DNA from: DATMFV01 sp035555975
GTDB taxonomy: Bacteria; Verrucomicrobiota; Verrucomicrobiia; Chthoniobacterales; Chthoniobacteraceae
Length of the DNA stretch: 64,000 nt
Direction: 5' to 3'
NCBI GenBank assembly: GCA_035555975.1
Contig: DATMFV010000100.1
Coordinates: 81,913-145,912 of the forward strand
Shown: piece after piece, positions 14,987 through 24,641 of the stretch
Numbering within the stretch: the stretch's first letter is position 1
Layout of the letters: every line of letters begins with the position of its first letter
Notes under the pieces: generated by a model
Told to the model about the DNA's origin: nothing
The model's database searches: none
The model's input: only the letters and a program-made list of their open reading frames with translations
Translations under genes and position numbers: made by a program

Positions 14987-16093
14987 ATGAGTGATCAGGT
15001 TCGATTTGGAATCATTGGAATGGGGTTGATGGGGACCAACCACGCCCGGGCGTTGCTGGAGGGCCGGGTGCCCCGGGCGACGCTTGCGGCCCTCTGCGAC
15101 GTGGCCGCGCCGGAGGTTGCGGAGCGTTATCCCGGAATCGCCTTTTTCCCCACGGTCGAGGAGCTTCTGGAGAGCAGGAAGGTCGATGCCGTCATCGTCG
15201 CCACGCCGCACCGCTACCACGCGGAAGTCGGCTGCAAGGTCTTGCAACACGGCGTGCACCTGCTGGTGGAAAAACCGGTGGCGGTGCATAAAAACGAAGC
15301 GCTCCGACTGGCGGCAGCCCAGCCAAAGGGAGTTCAGTTCAGCGTGATGTTCAACCTCCGCGTTTTGCCCCCCTATCGGAAGATCAGGGAACTGATCCAG
15401 AGCGGGGAACTCGGGCGTCTTCACCGGGTTCACTGGAGCATGTCGCGCTGTTTCCGCACCCATGCCTATTATGCCCAAGGCGGCTGGCGCGGCACGTGGA
15501 AAGGAGAAGGCGGCGGGCTGCTGCTCAACCAATGCCCGCATCAGCTTGATCTCTGGCAATGGCTCTTTGGAATGCCCGATACGGTCTATGCCAAGTGCAA
15601 ACTGGGTAAACACCACCCGATCCAGGTGGAGGATGAAGTGACCGCCCTCCTGAACTACGACAACGGCCTGAGCGGGGTCTTCACGGCCTCCACCGGCGAG
15701 GCTCCGGGAACCGACCGGCTCGAGATCCACGCCGAGCGCGGGCGGCTGGTCTATGAGAACGGCGAACTGGAGTACCTTCGCAACGAACAGGAGGCGACCG
15801 AGTACAGCCGCACCTCTCCCGCGCTTTTCGGTCGGCTCCCGCACTGGAGCGTCCGGATTCCGCATGAGCCGATGCCTGCACCGCATGCGGCAATCGTGAC
15901 GAACTTTGTCGAGGCGATCCTGAAAGGCACACCCCTGATTGCACCGGGTAGCGAAGGGGTCGCTTCGCTGGAACTTGGCAACGCGATCCTGCTCTCTTCG
16001 CTGAAAGGAAGGGAGATTCCGCTTCCAATCGACGGGTGTGAATACGAGCAGGAGCTTGAAAGGCTTGTCTTGCGGGAGGAGGCCGCGCGATGA
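14987..16093 (+). CDS. Gfo/Idh/MocA family oxidoreductase
   Basis: A 368-residue NAD(P)-dependent sugar oxidoreductase or dehydrogenase. The N-terminal Rossmann motif is FGIIGMGLMGTNHA (7-20), and the conserved cofactor/substrate motif EKP is at 95-97. The C-terminal domain has the family's GGWRGTWKGEGGGLLLNQCPHQLDLWQWLFG segment (in two parts, ending with the His-Asp pair typical of the active site). An AGGGAG ribosome-binding site just before ATG 14987 decides the start over the upstream in-frame ATG at 14840. The next gene overlaps by four bases. Family members oxidise, reduce or isomerise free or nucleotide-linked sugars. It is cytosolic here and probably processes a product released by the secreted proteins of the same operon. 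Confidence 0.9.
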   Translation: MSDQVRFGIIGMGLMGTNHARALLEGRVPRATLAALCDVAAPEVAERYPGIAFFPTVEELLESRKVDAVIVATPHRYHAEVGCKVLQHGVHLLVEKPVAVHKNEALRLAAAQPKGVQFSVMFNLRVLPPYRKIRELIQSGELGRLHRVHWSMSRCFRTHAYYAQGGWRGTWKGEGGGLLLNQCPHQLDLWQWLFGMPDTVYAKCKLGKHHPIQVEDEVTALLNYDNGLSGVFTASTGEAPGTDRLEIHAERGRLVYENGELEYLRNEQEATEYSRTSPALFGRLPHWSVRIPHEPMPAPHAAIVTNFVEAILKGTPLIAPGSEGVASLELGNAILLSSLKGREIPLPIDGCEYEQELERLVLREEAAR

Positions 16094-17127
16094 GCCGCGC
16101 CAACCCCTCCGAACTGGTGATCGCGGCGGCGGCGCTTGACCACGGGCATATCTATGCCCAATGCCATAGCCTGATCCACGAAGGCGCGCGGTTGAAATGG
16201 GTCTGGGAACCCGATGAAGCCAGACGCGCGGCATGGCTGGAGCGTTTTCCCGCCTGCCGCCCGGCGCGTTCCCTGGAGGAGGTTCTGGACGATCCGGAGG
16301 TCGGGCTCGTGGCCGCCGCCGGGGTGCCCGATACCCGCGCCCCCCTCGGTATCCGCGTGATGCAGGCGGGGAAGGATTACTTTGTCGATAAACCGGGCGC
16401 GACCACGCTGGCTCAACTGGAGGCCGTCCGCACGGCCGCTAGCGAGACGGGGCGGCGTTTCTGGCTCTATCTAGGAGAGCGTTTTTCATCGGAATCGGCG
16501 CAGTTGGCGCATCGCCTGATCGAAGAGGGAGCGATCGGCACGGTGGTTCAGGTCATCGGCCTCGGGCCGCATCGCCTTCAGGCGGAGAAACGCCCGGCAT
16601 GGTTTTTTGAGCGGGAGAAATATGGCGGCATTCTGACTGATCTGGCAACGCATCAGGCGGATCTTTTCTTTCTCTATTCGGGCGCTCAAAGCGCGAAAGT
16701 CCTGAGCGCCACGGTGCGCAACAGCGCGAATCCGCAATACCCCGGGCTTCAGGATTTCGGCGAAGCCCACGTGATGGCCGACAACGGCGCGACCGGCTGC
16801 TTCCGTGTCGACTGGCTCACCCCGGAGGGGCTGCGGACCTGGGGCGATGGGCGCAGCCTCATTCTCGGCACGGAAGGGTATATCGAAGTGCGCAAGTATA
16901 TCGACATCACCCGCTCGACCGATCGCAACCACCTCTTTCTGGTCAACCGCGAAGGGGAACGCTATATCCAGGCGACGGGCACCACCGGCCACCCCGCTTT
17001 CCGCAGGATCGTTGGCGACAGCCTTCACCGGACCGAGACGGCCATCGCGCAGGAAATGGTCTTCCGCGTGGCGGAGCTTGCGATCCGGTGCCAGAATCGG
17101 GCAGAATCGCCTTCTCTCTCCTCCTGA
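16090..17127 (+). CDS. Gfo/Idh/MocA-like oxidoreductase, divergent member
   Basis: A 345-residue protein of the same superfamily as its upstream neighbour but clearly different. The usual GxGxxG dinucleotide loop near the N-terminus is replaced by AAAALDHGHIYAQC (12-25), while the DKP motif (100-102), a variant of EKP, is kept. ILTDLATHQADLFFLYSG marks the C-terminal alpha/beta domain. It starts by ATGA overlap with the previous gene, so the two are translationally coupled and may work on successive steps or as a heteromer. The altered nucleotide loop means NAD(P) binding should not be assumed. Confidence 0.82.
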   Translation: MSRANPSELVIAAAALDHGHIYAQCHSLIHEGARLKWVWEPDEARRAAWLERFPACRPARSLEEVLDDPEVGLVAAAGVPDTRAPLGIRVMQAGKDYFVDKPGATTLAQLEAVRTAASETGRRFWLYLGERFSSESAQLAHRLIEEGAIGTVVQVIGLGPHRLQAEKRPAWFFEREKYGGILTDLATHQADLFFLYSGAQSAKVLSATVRNSANPQYPGLQDFGEAHVMADNGATGCFRVDWLTPEGLRTWGDGRSLILGTEGYIEVRKYIDITRSTDRNHLFLVNREGERYIQATGTTGHPAFRRIVGDSLHRTETAIAQEMVFRVAELAIRCQNRAESPSLSS

Positions 17128-17130
17128 TCC

Positions 17131-17832
17131 ATGAACACCCCCCGCCTTTCAAAACGAGCCGCCTTCACCTTGACGGAGGCGCTGGTCGTCGTCGCGCTGG
17201 TCGCCGTGCTCCTTCTGCTCGGCGCAGGCGCGCTCGGCACCGCCAGAAGCCGCGCGGCCGATTTGAAGTGCATGAGCTACCTGAAGATCGTCGGGCAGAC
17301 GCTGCTTCAGATGAGCATCGACCAGAACGGGGAACTCGGCACGCACTACAGCGGCGCTTATATCCCCAATTCCCCCATCCGCCGCTACGGCTACCCATGG
17401 ACCTATCAACTCGTCATTTCCAAGCGGCTGAGCGCCCGGGAGATGCTTGACTATCGCTGCCCGCTCCGGAAGGCCGATCCGGATAGCTATACTTCCGAGC
17501 ATTACGGGTTCATGTTGCACGACCCGGAAGGGGAAATCCTGAGCGACGGGCAGGGGAAGGCGTACCGCATCCGGGTGCGCACGCATCCCCGCCCCTCCGC
17601 TTCCATCCTGTTGGCGGACAGCCGGGGCGTCGGAACCGACCGGCAGGCCTACCGCATCTTTCCCCTTCCGGCCAACCGTTCCCTGATCGAACCGCGCCAC
17701 CGCTCCCGCGCGCATCTTTTTTTTCTGGATGGGCACCTCGAAGCCGCCGATGCCGGCCGTTTGCAGACGTTGGGAATCGGCTACATCTACGACTCCGACG
17801 CGGACGAAATCAAACACCTCAACGCCCCCTGA
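17131..17832 (+). CDS. Prepilin-like H-X9-DG protein
   Basis: A 233-residue protein with prepilin motif AAFTLTEALVVVALVAVLLLL (about 10-30); the cleavage residue is Ala rather than Gly, and Glu+5 is present. The next helix contains CMSYLKIVGQTLLQMSIDQNG. The C-terminal RHRSRAHLFFLDGH is an exact H-X9-DG motif. It lies three bases after the oxidoreductase gene and 31 bp before the regulator, within one apparent operon ending in a DUF4838 gene. Its function is unknown; predicted location is the inner membrane or periplasm after prepilin peptidase processing. Confidence 0.87.
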   Translation: MNTPRLSKRAAFTLTEALVVVALVAVLLLLGAGALGTARSRAADLKCMSYLKIVGQTLLQMSIDQNGELGTHYSGAYIPNSPIRRYGYPWTYQLVISKRLSAREMLDYRCPLRKADPDSYTSEHYGFMLHDPEGEILSDGQGKAYRIRVRTHPRPSASILLADSRGVGTDRQAYRIFPLPANRSLIEPRHRSRAHLFFLDGHLEAADAGRLQTLGIGYIYDSDADEIKHLNAP

Positions 17833-17863
17833 AAACCGCTGGAACCCGCCGCCCCGCCCTGCT

Positions 17864-18961
17864 ATGGTCCACGATCCAATGGCCCTGAGACTACCTGAAA
17901 GGGCAATGGTGCGCACGCAACTGGTGGCATCGTTGCGGGAAGCGCTCGTCCGTGGCGAGTGGCGCGACCGCCTTCCCTCGGAACGGACGCTCTGCAAGCT
18001 TTTCCTCGTCAGCCGTTCCACGCTGCGCGCGGCGTTGCAGCAGCTTGAAGGCGACGGCATCCTGGAGATCCGCCACGGCTCGCCCACCCGCATCAAGGCG
18101 GTCAACCTCCGCGAAGCGGCGAGCCGTTCCTCCTTCAAGGTCTGTATCGTGATCGTCCGGGAGTCGGAGGAGAAGACCGGCAACGATCAGGATTTCTACC
18201 ACAGCCTTTACTACCGCATGACCAAGGCGCACCTTTCCTGCCAGCTTCTGGTGGTTTCGGAGCGGAGCTTTGCCAGCCGCAAATACGATCTGCAAAACTG
18301 GTTGAAGAACGACGCACGCTGCCTCTGGCTTTTGATGTACCCGGGCAGCAACGTGCAACGCTGGTTTGAGCGTTACGCGCCGCACGACACGCTGGTCATC
18401 GGGCATCTGCTTCCCGGGATCACGCTTCCTTCCATTGATTGCAACCACCGGGCGGTCGGCCGACACGCGGCAGGGGCGTTGCTGGCACGCGGACATCGCA
18501 CCATCGCCCTGCTCGGGCCCCAGCGACGGCTTCCAGGTGACGAGGAGGGGGAGGCGGGTTTTCTGGAAACGCTGCACCAGCACGGCGATGTCACCGTCAT
18601 CCCGTTCCGCTACCAGCAGACCAAGGTTTCGGTCAGCCGTCAGGTGGAACTGCTGGTGCGGCGGCTCCCGGAAGTGACCGCGCTTTTCGGCTACAAGCGG
18701 ATGGCGATGATGACCGCCATGGTTCAACTGGTCCGCTGCGGGGTGAAGGTGCCGCAGCAGCTTTCGGTTTTAAGCCGGGACTACTGCCCTGCGTTTGAGC
18801 ATCTCCCTTTTTCCCTTGCCAGCTACCCGATGCTCTATCCCTTCCTGACCCGGGAAGCATGCAAACAGGCGCTCGCCAGACAGCGCGACCCCGGTTCCGC
18901 CCTGACTTCCGTCCGGCTGCTGCCGGAGCTTCGCAAAGGCAATAGCATCGCCGCAGTCTGA
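17864..18961 (+). CDS. Transcriptional regulator: GntR-type HTH with LacI-type sensor domain
   Basis: A 365-residue regulator of the same architecture as the protein at 5209. The winged helix is at about 10-78 (RLPSERTLCKLFLVSRSTLRAALQQLEGDGIL in two parts), followed by a Peripla_BP_3-like effector domain (VCIVIVRESEE, GHRTIALLGPQRRL). ATG 17864 or ATG 17879 are both possible starts; both clear the upstream prepilin stop. Unlike locus 1, this regulator is in the middle of the operon, between the prepilin gene and the DUF4838 gene, so an autoregulatory loop is likely. The candidate operator is the inverted repeat at 14863-14950. Confidence 0.83.
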   Translation: MVHDPMALRLPERAMVRTQLVASLREALVRGEWRDRLPSERTLCKLFLVSRSTLRAALQQLEGDGILEIRHGSPTRIKAVNLREAASRSSFKVCIVIVRESEEKTGNDQDFYHSLYYRMTKAHLSCQLLVVSERSFASRKYDLQNWLKNDARCLWLLMYPGSNVQRWFERYAPHDTLVIGHLLPGITLPSIDCNHRAVGRHAAGALLARGHRTIALLGPQRRLPGDEEGEAGFLETLHQHGDVTVIPFRYQQTKVSVSRQVELLVRRLPEVTALFGYKRMAMMTAMVQLVRCGVKVPQQLSVLSRDYCPAFEHLPFSLASYPMLYPFLTREACKQALARQRDPGSALTSVRLLPELRKGNSIAAV

Positions 18962-19025
18962 TCCTGGGGACTGGTCCGAACGGCACACCAGCAGATTCCG
19001 GTTGAACGCTTTTCGGCGGTATCTC

Positions 19026-21494
19026 ATGGTTTCCCGCATGATACTTGTTCGCCCCCTCCTGATTACCCTTTTCTCCTTTCAAAGCCTGGTGGGATGGCTT
19101 CACGCGGAGGAGTTCGTGCTGGTGGATGGCGGAAAGCCGGTCAGTACGATCGTGACGGCGGAGAACCCGCCCGAAGCGACCCGGGAGGCGGTCCGGGAGC
19201 TCAACTACTGGATCACCCGGATCACCGGTACGCCGCTGCCTGTGGCGAATGAGAAGGAGTGGGACGGCGAGGGGGCCTGGATCGCCGTCGGCGAGAGCGG
19301 GCTGACCCGGGCCAACGGCTGGAGCAGTGACGCGCTGCCTCCGGAAGGGGCGCGGGTAGTGATCAAGCCGCAGAAGATGGCGCTCATCGGGAAGGACCCG
19401 CTCATCAACAACACAAGCTGGCGCGGAGTGGATCACATTGAGCGGCCGCTGGCGACTGGCGCGGGCTATGCGGTGGAGGAGTTTGTCCAGGGGACGCTGG
19501 GCGTGCGGCTGATCTGGCCGGGGAAGCTGGGCGAGGTCTTCCGACCCCGCAAAACCCTTTCGGTAAAAACAGGAAAGCATCTCTGGAAGCCCCGCCTGAC
19601 GCACGCCCGTTTCATGTACAACGGCCTGGGCGTGGGCCGGATGCAGGGCCACATGAAGCCGTTCCTGCCGCCCGGCGACATGCCGATCAAGGCATGGCGC
19701 GCGCGGGAGGCGGAGGTGGAGATGCTCTTTCATCGCAAGCGGATGAACTGGGCCGTCGGGCTTGCCTTTATCGAATCGGAACTCAACTGGTGGGAGCGCT
19801 ACAGCGAAACGCATCCCGACTGGTTTGCAAAGCCGCCCGAGGGGATCACGCAACAGGGAGGGCACGGCGTGAAGCTCAACCTGACGCATCCCGGCGTTTA
19901 CGACGAAAAGATCCGCCTCTGGAAGGAACTTCGCGCCACCCGGCCGGGACGCTACCGTTACCTCAATGCGACGGCGAACGACAGCCGGGGTTTCTGTACC
20001 CGGCCCGAGTCCCGGGCGTGGGACGCCCCCGCCATGCAATCGCTCTCCGACGAGGAGATCTGGAACGGCGACCAGGCGGTTCTTAGTGATCGCTATGTCC
20101 GCTACTGGAACGGGCTGGCACAGCGGGTGCGGGAGATCGAACCCGAAGGGGGCGTCACCGCCATGGCGTATCGCAACTACCGCAAGCCGCCGCTGGTGGA
20201 GAAGATCACGGGCAATCTCTACCTTGCCTATGTCGGCGGGGAAGGGTTTTATCCCGATGATCGCTACCTTCTTGAGGAATGGCAGGGGTGGAGGGAAAAA
20301 GGGGCGAAAATGATCTGGCGTCCCAACCTTTTCCATGCGGGCCACGCCATCCCGTATCTCTATACGCGTCCGCTATATCACGATTTTCAGGCCTTGCAGG
20401 CCAACGGGATGCTGGGGGTCGAGTTTGACTCCATCATCGGAAACTGGGCCGGGCAGGGCTTGAATTACTATATTGTCACGGAGCTTTGCCAGCGGCCCGA
20501 CGCGGAGTATGAAACGCTCGTCTCGGAATATTACTCCGCCTTCGGCCCGGCGGCAGGGGCGATGCGACGCTACCACGAGCATTTCGAGAACGTTACCGCG
20601 AAGGGGCCGGAGCTGCTTCGGCAACACCAACTGGTGCGCCGCGAGACGTGGGGCGGCTGGTGGTATGGCCATGTCCATCTGGTCCCGCTCCTGATGACGC
20701 CGGAAGTCATGGCGAGAGGCGACGCCCTTCTCCGCGAGGCGGAGGCGCAGGTGGCGGCCGGGAGCATTGAGGCGCAGCGCGTGGCCTTTCTCCGCACCGG
20801 CTTCGAGCACAGCCGGTTGATGGCGGAGACCTTTGCGAAGCTCGGCCTCGGCGATCCGAAACTGCGGCTTCGGGAAGTCGACAAGCGGGAGATCCTCAAA
20901 CCGCTTTGGGAGATGCGCATGAAGCTATTGACGGCGCACGCGGTCAGCGTCCAATGGGCGTTCTACCACGAACAGCGGGCGTGCGGCATCTGGGCGGACT
21001 ACCTCCTCGCCGCCCGGCGCGAGGCAGGGCAGCGCACCGCGATCGTGAAAGGTTGGGAGATCAAAAAAGACCCGCAGCGGCAGGGGCTGGAAGGGCAATG
21101 GCAGAAGAGCGCCTTCGCCTCGCAGGAAGGTTGGACCCCCGGGGAGGCCGGGATGCCGTGGCGGCGCGCCCTTGCGGACGGAGAGGGCGGGGAGGCGTGC
21201 CCCGTCGTCTGGTACCGCGTGAAATTCCCGACCCCCGACCTGGGCGACATGAAAAACCGGGTCCGCCTCCGGTTTGAATCGGTCGACGCGGAGGCGCACA
21301 TCTGGGTCAACGGCGAACGGGTGGCCGAACGCGGCTTCCCCCACCGGAAGAACTACGACTCGTGGAAGGAGAGCTTCGAAGTCGACATCACCTCGGCGAT
21401 CCGCTCGGGCCTCTGGAACGAAATGGTCATCCGCGTCGGGAGCGAGTCGCAAAACGCGGGGATTACCGGCACGGTTTCCGTCCTGACGGATTAG
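19026..21494 (+). CDS. Secreted DUF4838 protein, third paralogue
   Basis: An 822-residue exported protein with signal peptide (about 1-28, ending LHA). The GH67N-like domain (about 45-165) shows the family hallmark REAVRELNYWITRITGTPLPV, and VEEFVQGTLGVRLIWPG where ordinary members have a GVxxFLE helix. In the DUF4838 core the NDGGGxCxC position reads TANDSRGFCTRPESRAWD, with only one cysteine. The C-terminal region (about 690-822) is a GH2-like jelly roll (VVWYRVKFPTPD, then VRLRFESVDAEAHIWVNGERV), as in the protein at 6361. It is the last gene of locus 2. I preferred ATG 19026 over an upstream TTG because it keeps a clean signal peptide; ATG 19038 is also possible. Substrate unknown. Confidence 0.8.
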   Translation: MVSRMILVRPLLITLFSFQSLVGWLHAEEFVLVDGGKPVSTIVTAENPPEATREAVRELNYWITRITGTPLPVANEKEWDGEGAWIAVGESGLTRANGWSSDALPPEGARVVIKPQKMALIGKDPLINNTSWRGVDHIERPLATGAGYAVEEFVQGTLGVRLIWPGKLGEVFRPRKTLSVKTGKHLWKPRLTHARFMYNGLGVGRMQGHMKPFLPPGDMPIKAWRAREAEVEMLFHRKRMNWAVGLAFIESELNWWERYSETHPDWFAKPPEGITQQGGHGVKLNLTHPGVYDEKIRLWKELRATRPGRYRYLNATANDSRGFCTRPESRAWDAPAMQSLSDEEIWNGDQAVLSDRYVRYWNGLAQRVREIEPEGGVTAMAYRNYRKPPLVEKITGNLYLAYVGGEGFYPDDRYLLEEWQGWREKGAKMIWRPNLFHAGHAIPYLYTRPLYHDFQALQANGMLGVEFDSIIGNWAGQGLNYYIVTELCQRPDAEYETLVSEYYSAFGPAAGAMRRYHEHFENVTAKGPELLRQHQLVRRETWGGWWYGHVHLVPLLMTPEVMARGDALLREAEAQVAAGSIEAQRVAFLRTGFEHSRLMAETFAKLGLGDPKLRLREVDKREILKPLWEMRMKLLTAHAVSVQWAFYHEQRACGIWADYLLAARREAGQRTAIVKGWEIKKDPQRQGLEGQWQKSAFASQEGWTPGEAGMPWRRALADGEGGEACPVVWYRVKFPTPDLGDMKNRVRLRFESVDAEAHIWVNGERVAERGFPHRKNYDSWKESFEVDITSAIRSGLWNEMVIRVGSESQNAGITGTVSVLTD

Positions 21495-21556
21495 ATTACC
21501 GTTGCCTTACCGGCGCTGGGTCGACGGCAGCGTTGACGCTCCGAGCCCGACGGCCA

Positions 21557-22168
21557 TCACAAATACGGGTTGCCCACCCGCTCGCGCCCGATCGTGGTCG
21601 CCGGTCCGTGCCCGGGGAGGACCTTCACGTCGTCCCCCAGCGGGAGTAACTTTGTGGCGATCCCCGAAAGCAAAAGATCGCGGTCGCCACCGGGGAGGTC
21701 CCACCGGCCGACCCCGCCTGCGAAGAGGACATCGCCTCCGAAAAGAATCCGCGCCTCCTTCGCCAGAAAACAGAGCGACCCCGGGCAATGTCCCGGGACG
21801 AGCAGGACCTGAAATTCCAGCCCCTCCAGCCTCCACGAGGCGGTCTCCTCCAGCAGCAGGTCGGCCTTGACGGGCTCAATATCCCACCCGAAGCCGAGCC
21901 TGCGGAAAAAACCGGGCTCGGTCAGCATCGGCACATTGTCGCGGTGGTAGACGACGCGGCAGCCATGGTCGGCCTGGATCTGCGCGGCGTCGGCCACGTG
22001 GTCGATATGGCCGTGGGTGATCAGGAGCGAGGTCAGCTTCACGCCCCGCCCGCGGAGCCACTCCGCCGAGCCTTGCGGGGCGTCGACCAGGGCGAGCCCT
22101 CCCTCCGGCGTCGGAAACAAAAACGCATTCGTATCGAACAAGCCGCCGGTGTAGGTGTCTATTTGCAT
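21557..22168 (-). CDS. MBL-fold metallo-hydrolase, glyoxalase II-like
   Basis: A 203-residue cytosolic metallo-beta-lactamase-fold hydrolase. The metal motif THGHIDH is at 51-57. A second His is in VPGHCPGSLCFLA, the bridging Asp is in LFGGDVLF, and a late His is in LPGHGPATTIG. This is the compact YcbL/glyoxalase II-like type that cleaves thioesters such as S-lactoylglutathione analogues. The start is ATG 22168; a TTG at 22192 is possible but lacks support. It stands alone, convergent with the DUF4838 gene of locus 2 and divergent from prc. Confidence 0.88.
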   Translation of the reverse strand: MQIDTYTGGLFDTNAFLFPTPEGGLALVDAPQGSAEWLRGRGVKLTSLLITHGHIDHVADAAQIQADHGCRVVYHRDNVPMLTEPGFFRRLGFGWDIEPVKADLLLEETASWRLEGLEFQVLLVPGHCPGSLCFLAKEARILFGGDVLFAGGVGRWDLPGGDRDLLLSGIATKLLPLGDDVKVLPGHGPATTIGRERVGNPYL

Positions 22169-22224
22169 GTGGCCCACGAAAAATGACGGCAAAGGGAGGG
22201 GCGCGCAAGTCTCTTTATGACGCC

Positions 22225-22249
22225 CCGCTCCTCCGTCAGCGGCTTTTTT
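22225..22249 (+). terminator. Hairpin followed by six T, orphan terminator-like
   Basis: CCGCT (22225-22229) pairs with AGCGG (22238-22242) and is followed by a T run (22244-22249). No plus-strand gene precedes it, so it may end a short transcript, act in the long leader of prc, or be chance. A second perfect inverted repeat, AACCCC-C-GGGGTT, lies at 22338-22350 in the same leader. Confidence 0.3.
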
Positions 22250-22399
22250 AACGATGTTTTTAACTCACGAAGAAAAAAACCGGTGCTATCTTTGGAAGAT
22301 GGCCGCCAACCCGGGCATCGCGACCGTAAGTTTTCATAACCCCCGGGGTTCAACCATTTGATTTATTGAAGGATTCCTGTCACCATAGGAGTCGACCTC

Positions 22400-24631
22400 T
22401 TGTTGCTCATGATATCGTCACGCCTGCTTTCCGTTTTTTTCGCATCGTTCCTGGCGCTGGCCCCCGGCGTGCTGGCGGTCAAGCCTGACCCGGGTCAGAT
22501 CTGCATCTCCGTCGGGAGGCTGCTGGAGCACAGCCATTACAACCAGCAGAAGCTCGACCCGGAGATCAGCCGCGAGCTTCTCGACAATTACCTCGAGGCG
22601 CTCGACCCCCGCCACCTCTACTTCACGCAGAAGGATGTGGAGGCGCTGCGGCTCAAGTATGCCTCCCGCTTGAGCGACGACATCCTGCTCGGCAACCCTT
22701 CCGCCGCGGTCGAGATCTTCAACCTCTACCGGACGCGGATCGAAGCGCGGGTCGCCAAAAACCTGGAGATCATCGAAGCCCAGCCGTTTGACTTCAAGAG
22801 CAAGCGGACGATCACCGTCAACCGCCAGAAAGCCCCGTGGCCGAAGGACGAGACGGAGGCCGACCAGCTCTGGAGCAACTGGCTCGAAAACGAGTTTTTG
22901 CAGGAAAAACTCTCCGAACACCCGCTCGACACGCCTAAAAACGTCCTGACCCGGCGCTACAACCAGGTGCTCAAGAACCTGAAGGAACAGACCGACGCCG
23001 ACGTGGTCGACCTCTTTCTCACCACGCTCGCGCAGACCTACGACCCGCATTCGCAGTACATGAGCCAGAGCGACATGGAGAACTTCACCATCGCGATGAA
23101 GCTCAAGCTCTTCGGCATCGGCGCCCAGCTCCAGAGTGAGGACGGGTACACCAAGATCATGGACCTGATCGCCGGCGGCCCCGCGCAGAAGGATGGCCGC
23201 CTGAAAGTGGGCGACCGGATCAGCGCCGTCGCACAGGGAGAGGGCGAGTTCAGCGACGTGATCGACATGAAACTCGACAAGGTGGTGCAGTTGATCCGCG
23301 GCAAGAAGGGGACTACCGTCCGCCTCCAGATCATCCCGGCTGCCGGGGGCGACCCGAGCAACCGTTCCGTCGTGGAACTGGTGCGCGACGAGGTCAAGCT
23401 CAAGGAGGCCGAGGCGAAGGCTGAAATCATCGAAGTCAAGGACAGCAACGGCCACACCAAGCGGCTCGGCTGGCTCACGCTTCCGTCGTTCTACGGCGAT
23501 ATGGAGACCAAGAAGACGAGCCCGACCGCCGATGTCCGCCGCCTGCTCGAACGGCTCAAGAAGGAAGGGATCGCGGGGCTCGTGATCGACCTCCGCAACA
23601 ACGGGGGCGGCTCGCTCGACGAAGCGGTCGACCTGACCGGGCTCTTCATCAAGAGCGGACCGGTGGTCCAGGTCAAGCCGACCAACGGGCGGATCGGCGT
23701 CCTGCGCGATACCGACCCCGGCGTCGCTTACGACGGCCCGCTGGTGGTCGTCACCAACACCTTCAGCGCCTCCGCCAGCGAGATTTTCGCCGGTGCGTTG
23801 CAGGATTACGGCCGCGCGGTGATCGTCGGCGATCGCCACACCTTCGGCAAGGGGACCGTGCAGACGCTTCTCGACATCAGCCGGTTTATCCCGTTCCTCG
23901 GGGGGAACAACGGCGAGGCCGGGGCGCTCAAGCTGACGATCCAGAAATTCTACCGCGTCGCGGGCGGATCGACCCAGCTTCACGGCGTTGCATCCGACGT
24001 GGTGCTGCCGTCGATCTTTGATCACGACGATTTCGGCGAAAAATCGCTCAAGAAGCCGATGCCGTACGACGAAGTCCCCCCGGCGAACTACACCCGGGTC
24101 GATCAGCCGCTTTTCCTCGACGAACTGCGCGAGCTTTCCAAGGGGCGCGTCACCCGTGACATTGAGTTCACCTATGTGAAGGAGGACCTCGCCCGGCGCG
24201 ACGAAAAGATCAAGAGCAACACCCTTTCACTCAACGAAAAGGAACGCCGCGGGGAGATCGAACGGGAAAAAGCGCGCAAGGAGGCGCGGACCGCCGAACG
24301 CGCCAAGCGCAAGACGCCCGAACTGGTCGCCTACGCGCTGACGCTCGACAACGTGGACAAGCCGGAACTGGAACTGGTCAAAAACGACCTCGACAAGCCG
24401 GAAGCGTCGCCGACGCCAACCCCGACCCCGAAGCCGACTCCCAAAAAGAAGGCCGCCACCAAGGGGAAGGCGAAGCCCTCTGCGGACGATCACAACATCG
24501 CGCCCCCGACCTTCCTCCCCGAGGAGGATGACGAGCCGAAGGTCGACCCGATCAAGCACGAGACGCTCAACATCCTGACCGACCTGATCGAGCTTTCCAA
24601 CAAGCGCAAGACGGCCGCTGTCGCTCCGTAA
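22400..24631 (+). CDS. prc: Carboxy-terminal processing protease (Tsp/Prc, S41A family)
   Basis: A 743-residue periplasmic serine protease that degrades misfolded or tagged proteins and processes envelope proteins. It has a signal peptide (about 1-27), an N-terminal DUF3340-like helical part (EALDPRHLYFTQKDVEAL), a PDZ domain (about 230-320), and the S41 catalytic block FSASASEIF (455-463) with Lys484 in FGKGTVQ, the Ser-Lys dyad. After the DUF3340 C-terminal segment comes a long charged tail with a TPTPTPKPTPKKK linker (about 670-690) not typical of E. coli Tsp. I accept TTG 22400 because AGGAG (22387-22391) sits eight bases upstream; the ATG at 22409 would be 17 bases away. The gene is monocistronic or co-transcribed with the hemolysin III gene 10 bp downstream. 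Confidence 0.92.
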   Translation: MLLMISSRLLSVFFASFLALAPGVLAVKPDPGQICISVGRLLEHSHYNQQKLDPEISRELLDNYLEALDPRHLYFTQKDVEALRLKYASRLSDDILLGNPSAAVEIFNLYRTRIEARVAKNLEIIEAQPFDFKSKRTITVNRQKAPWPKDETEADQLWSNWLENEFLQEKLSEHPLDTPKNVLTRRYNQVLKNLKEQTDADVVDLFLTTLAQTYDPHSQYMSQSDMENFTIAMKLKLFGIGAQLQSEDGYTKIMDLIAGGPAQKDGRLKVGDRISAVAQGEGEFSDVIDMKLDKVVQLIRGKKGTTVRLQIIPAAGGDPSNRSVVELVRDEVKLKEAEAKAEIIEVKDSNGHTKRLGWLTLPSFYGDMETKKTSPTADVRRLLERLKKEGIAGLVIDLRNNGGGSLDEAVDLTGLFIKSGPVVQVKPTNGRIGVLRDTDPGVAYDGPLVVVTNTFSASASEIFAGALQDYGRAVIVGDRHTFGKGTVQTLLDISRFIPFLGGNNGEAGALKLTIQKFYRVAGGSTQLHGVASDVVLPSIFDHDDFGEKSLKKPMPYDEVPPANYTRVDQPLFLDELRELSKGRVTRDIEFTYVKEDLARRDEKIKSNTLSLNEKERRGEIEREKARKEARTAERAKRKTPELVAYALTLDNVDKPELELVKNDLDKPEASPTPTPTPKPTPKKKAATKGKAKPSADDHNIAPPTFLPEEDDEPKVDPIKHETLNILTDLIELSNKRKTAAVAP

Positions 24632-24641
24632 CCCAAAAAAG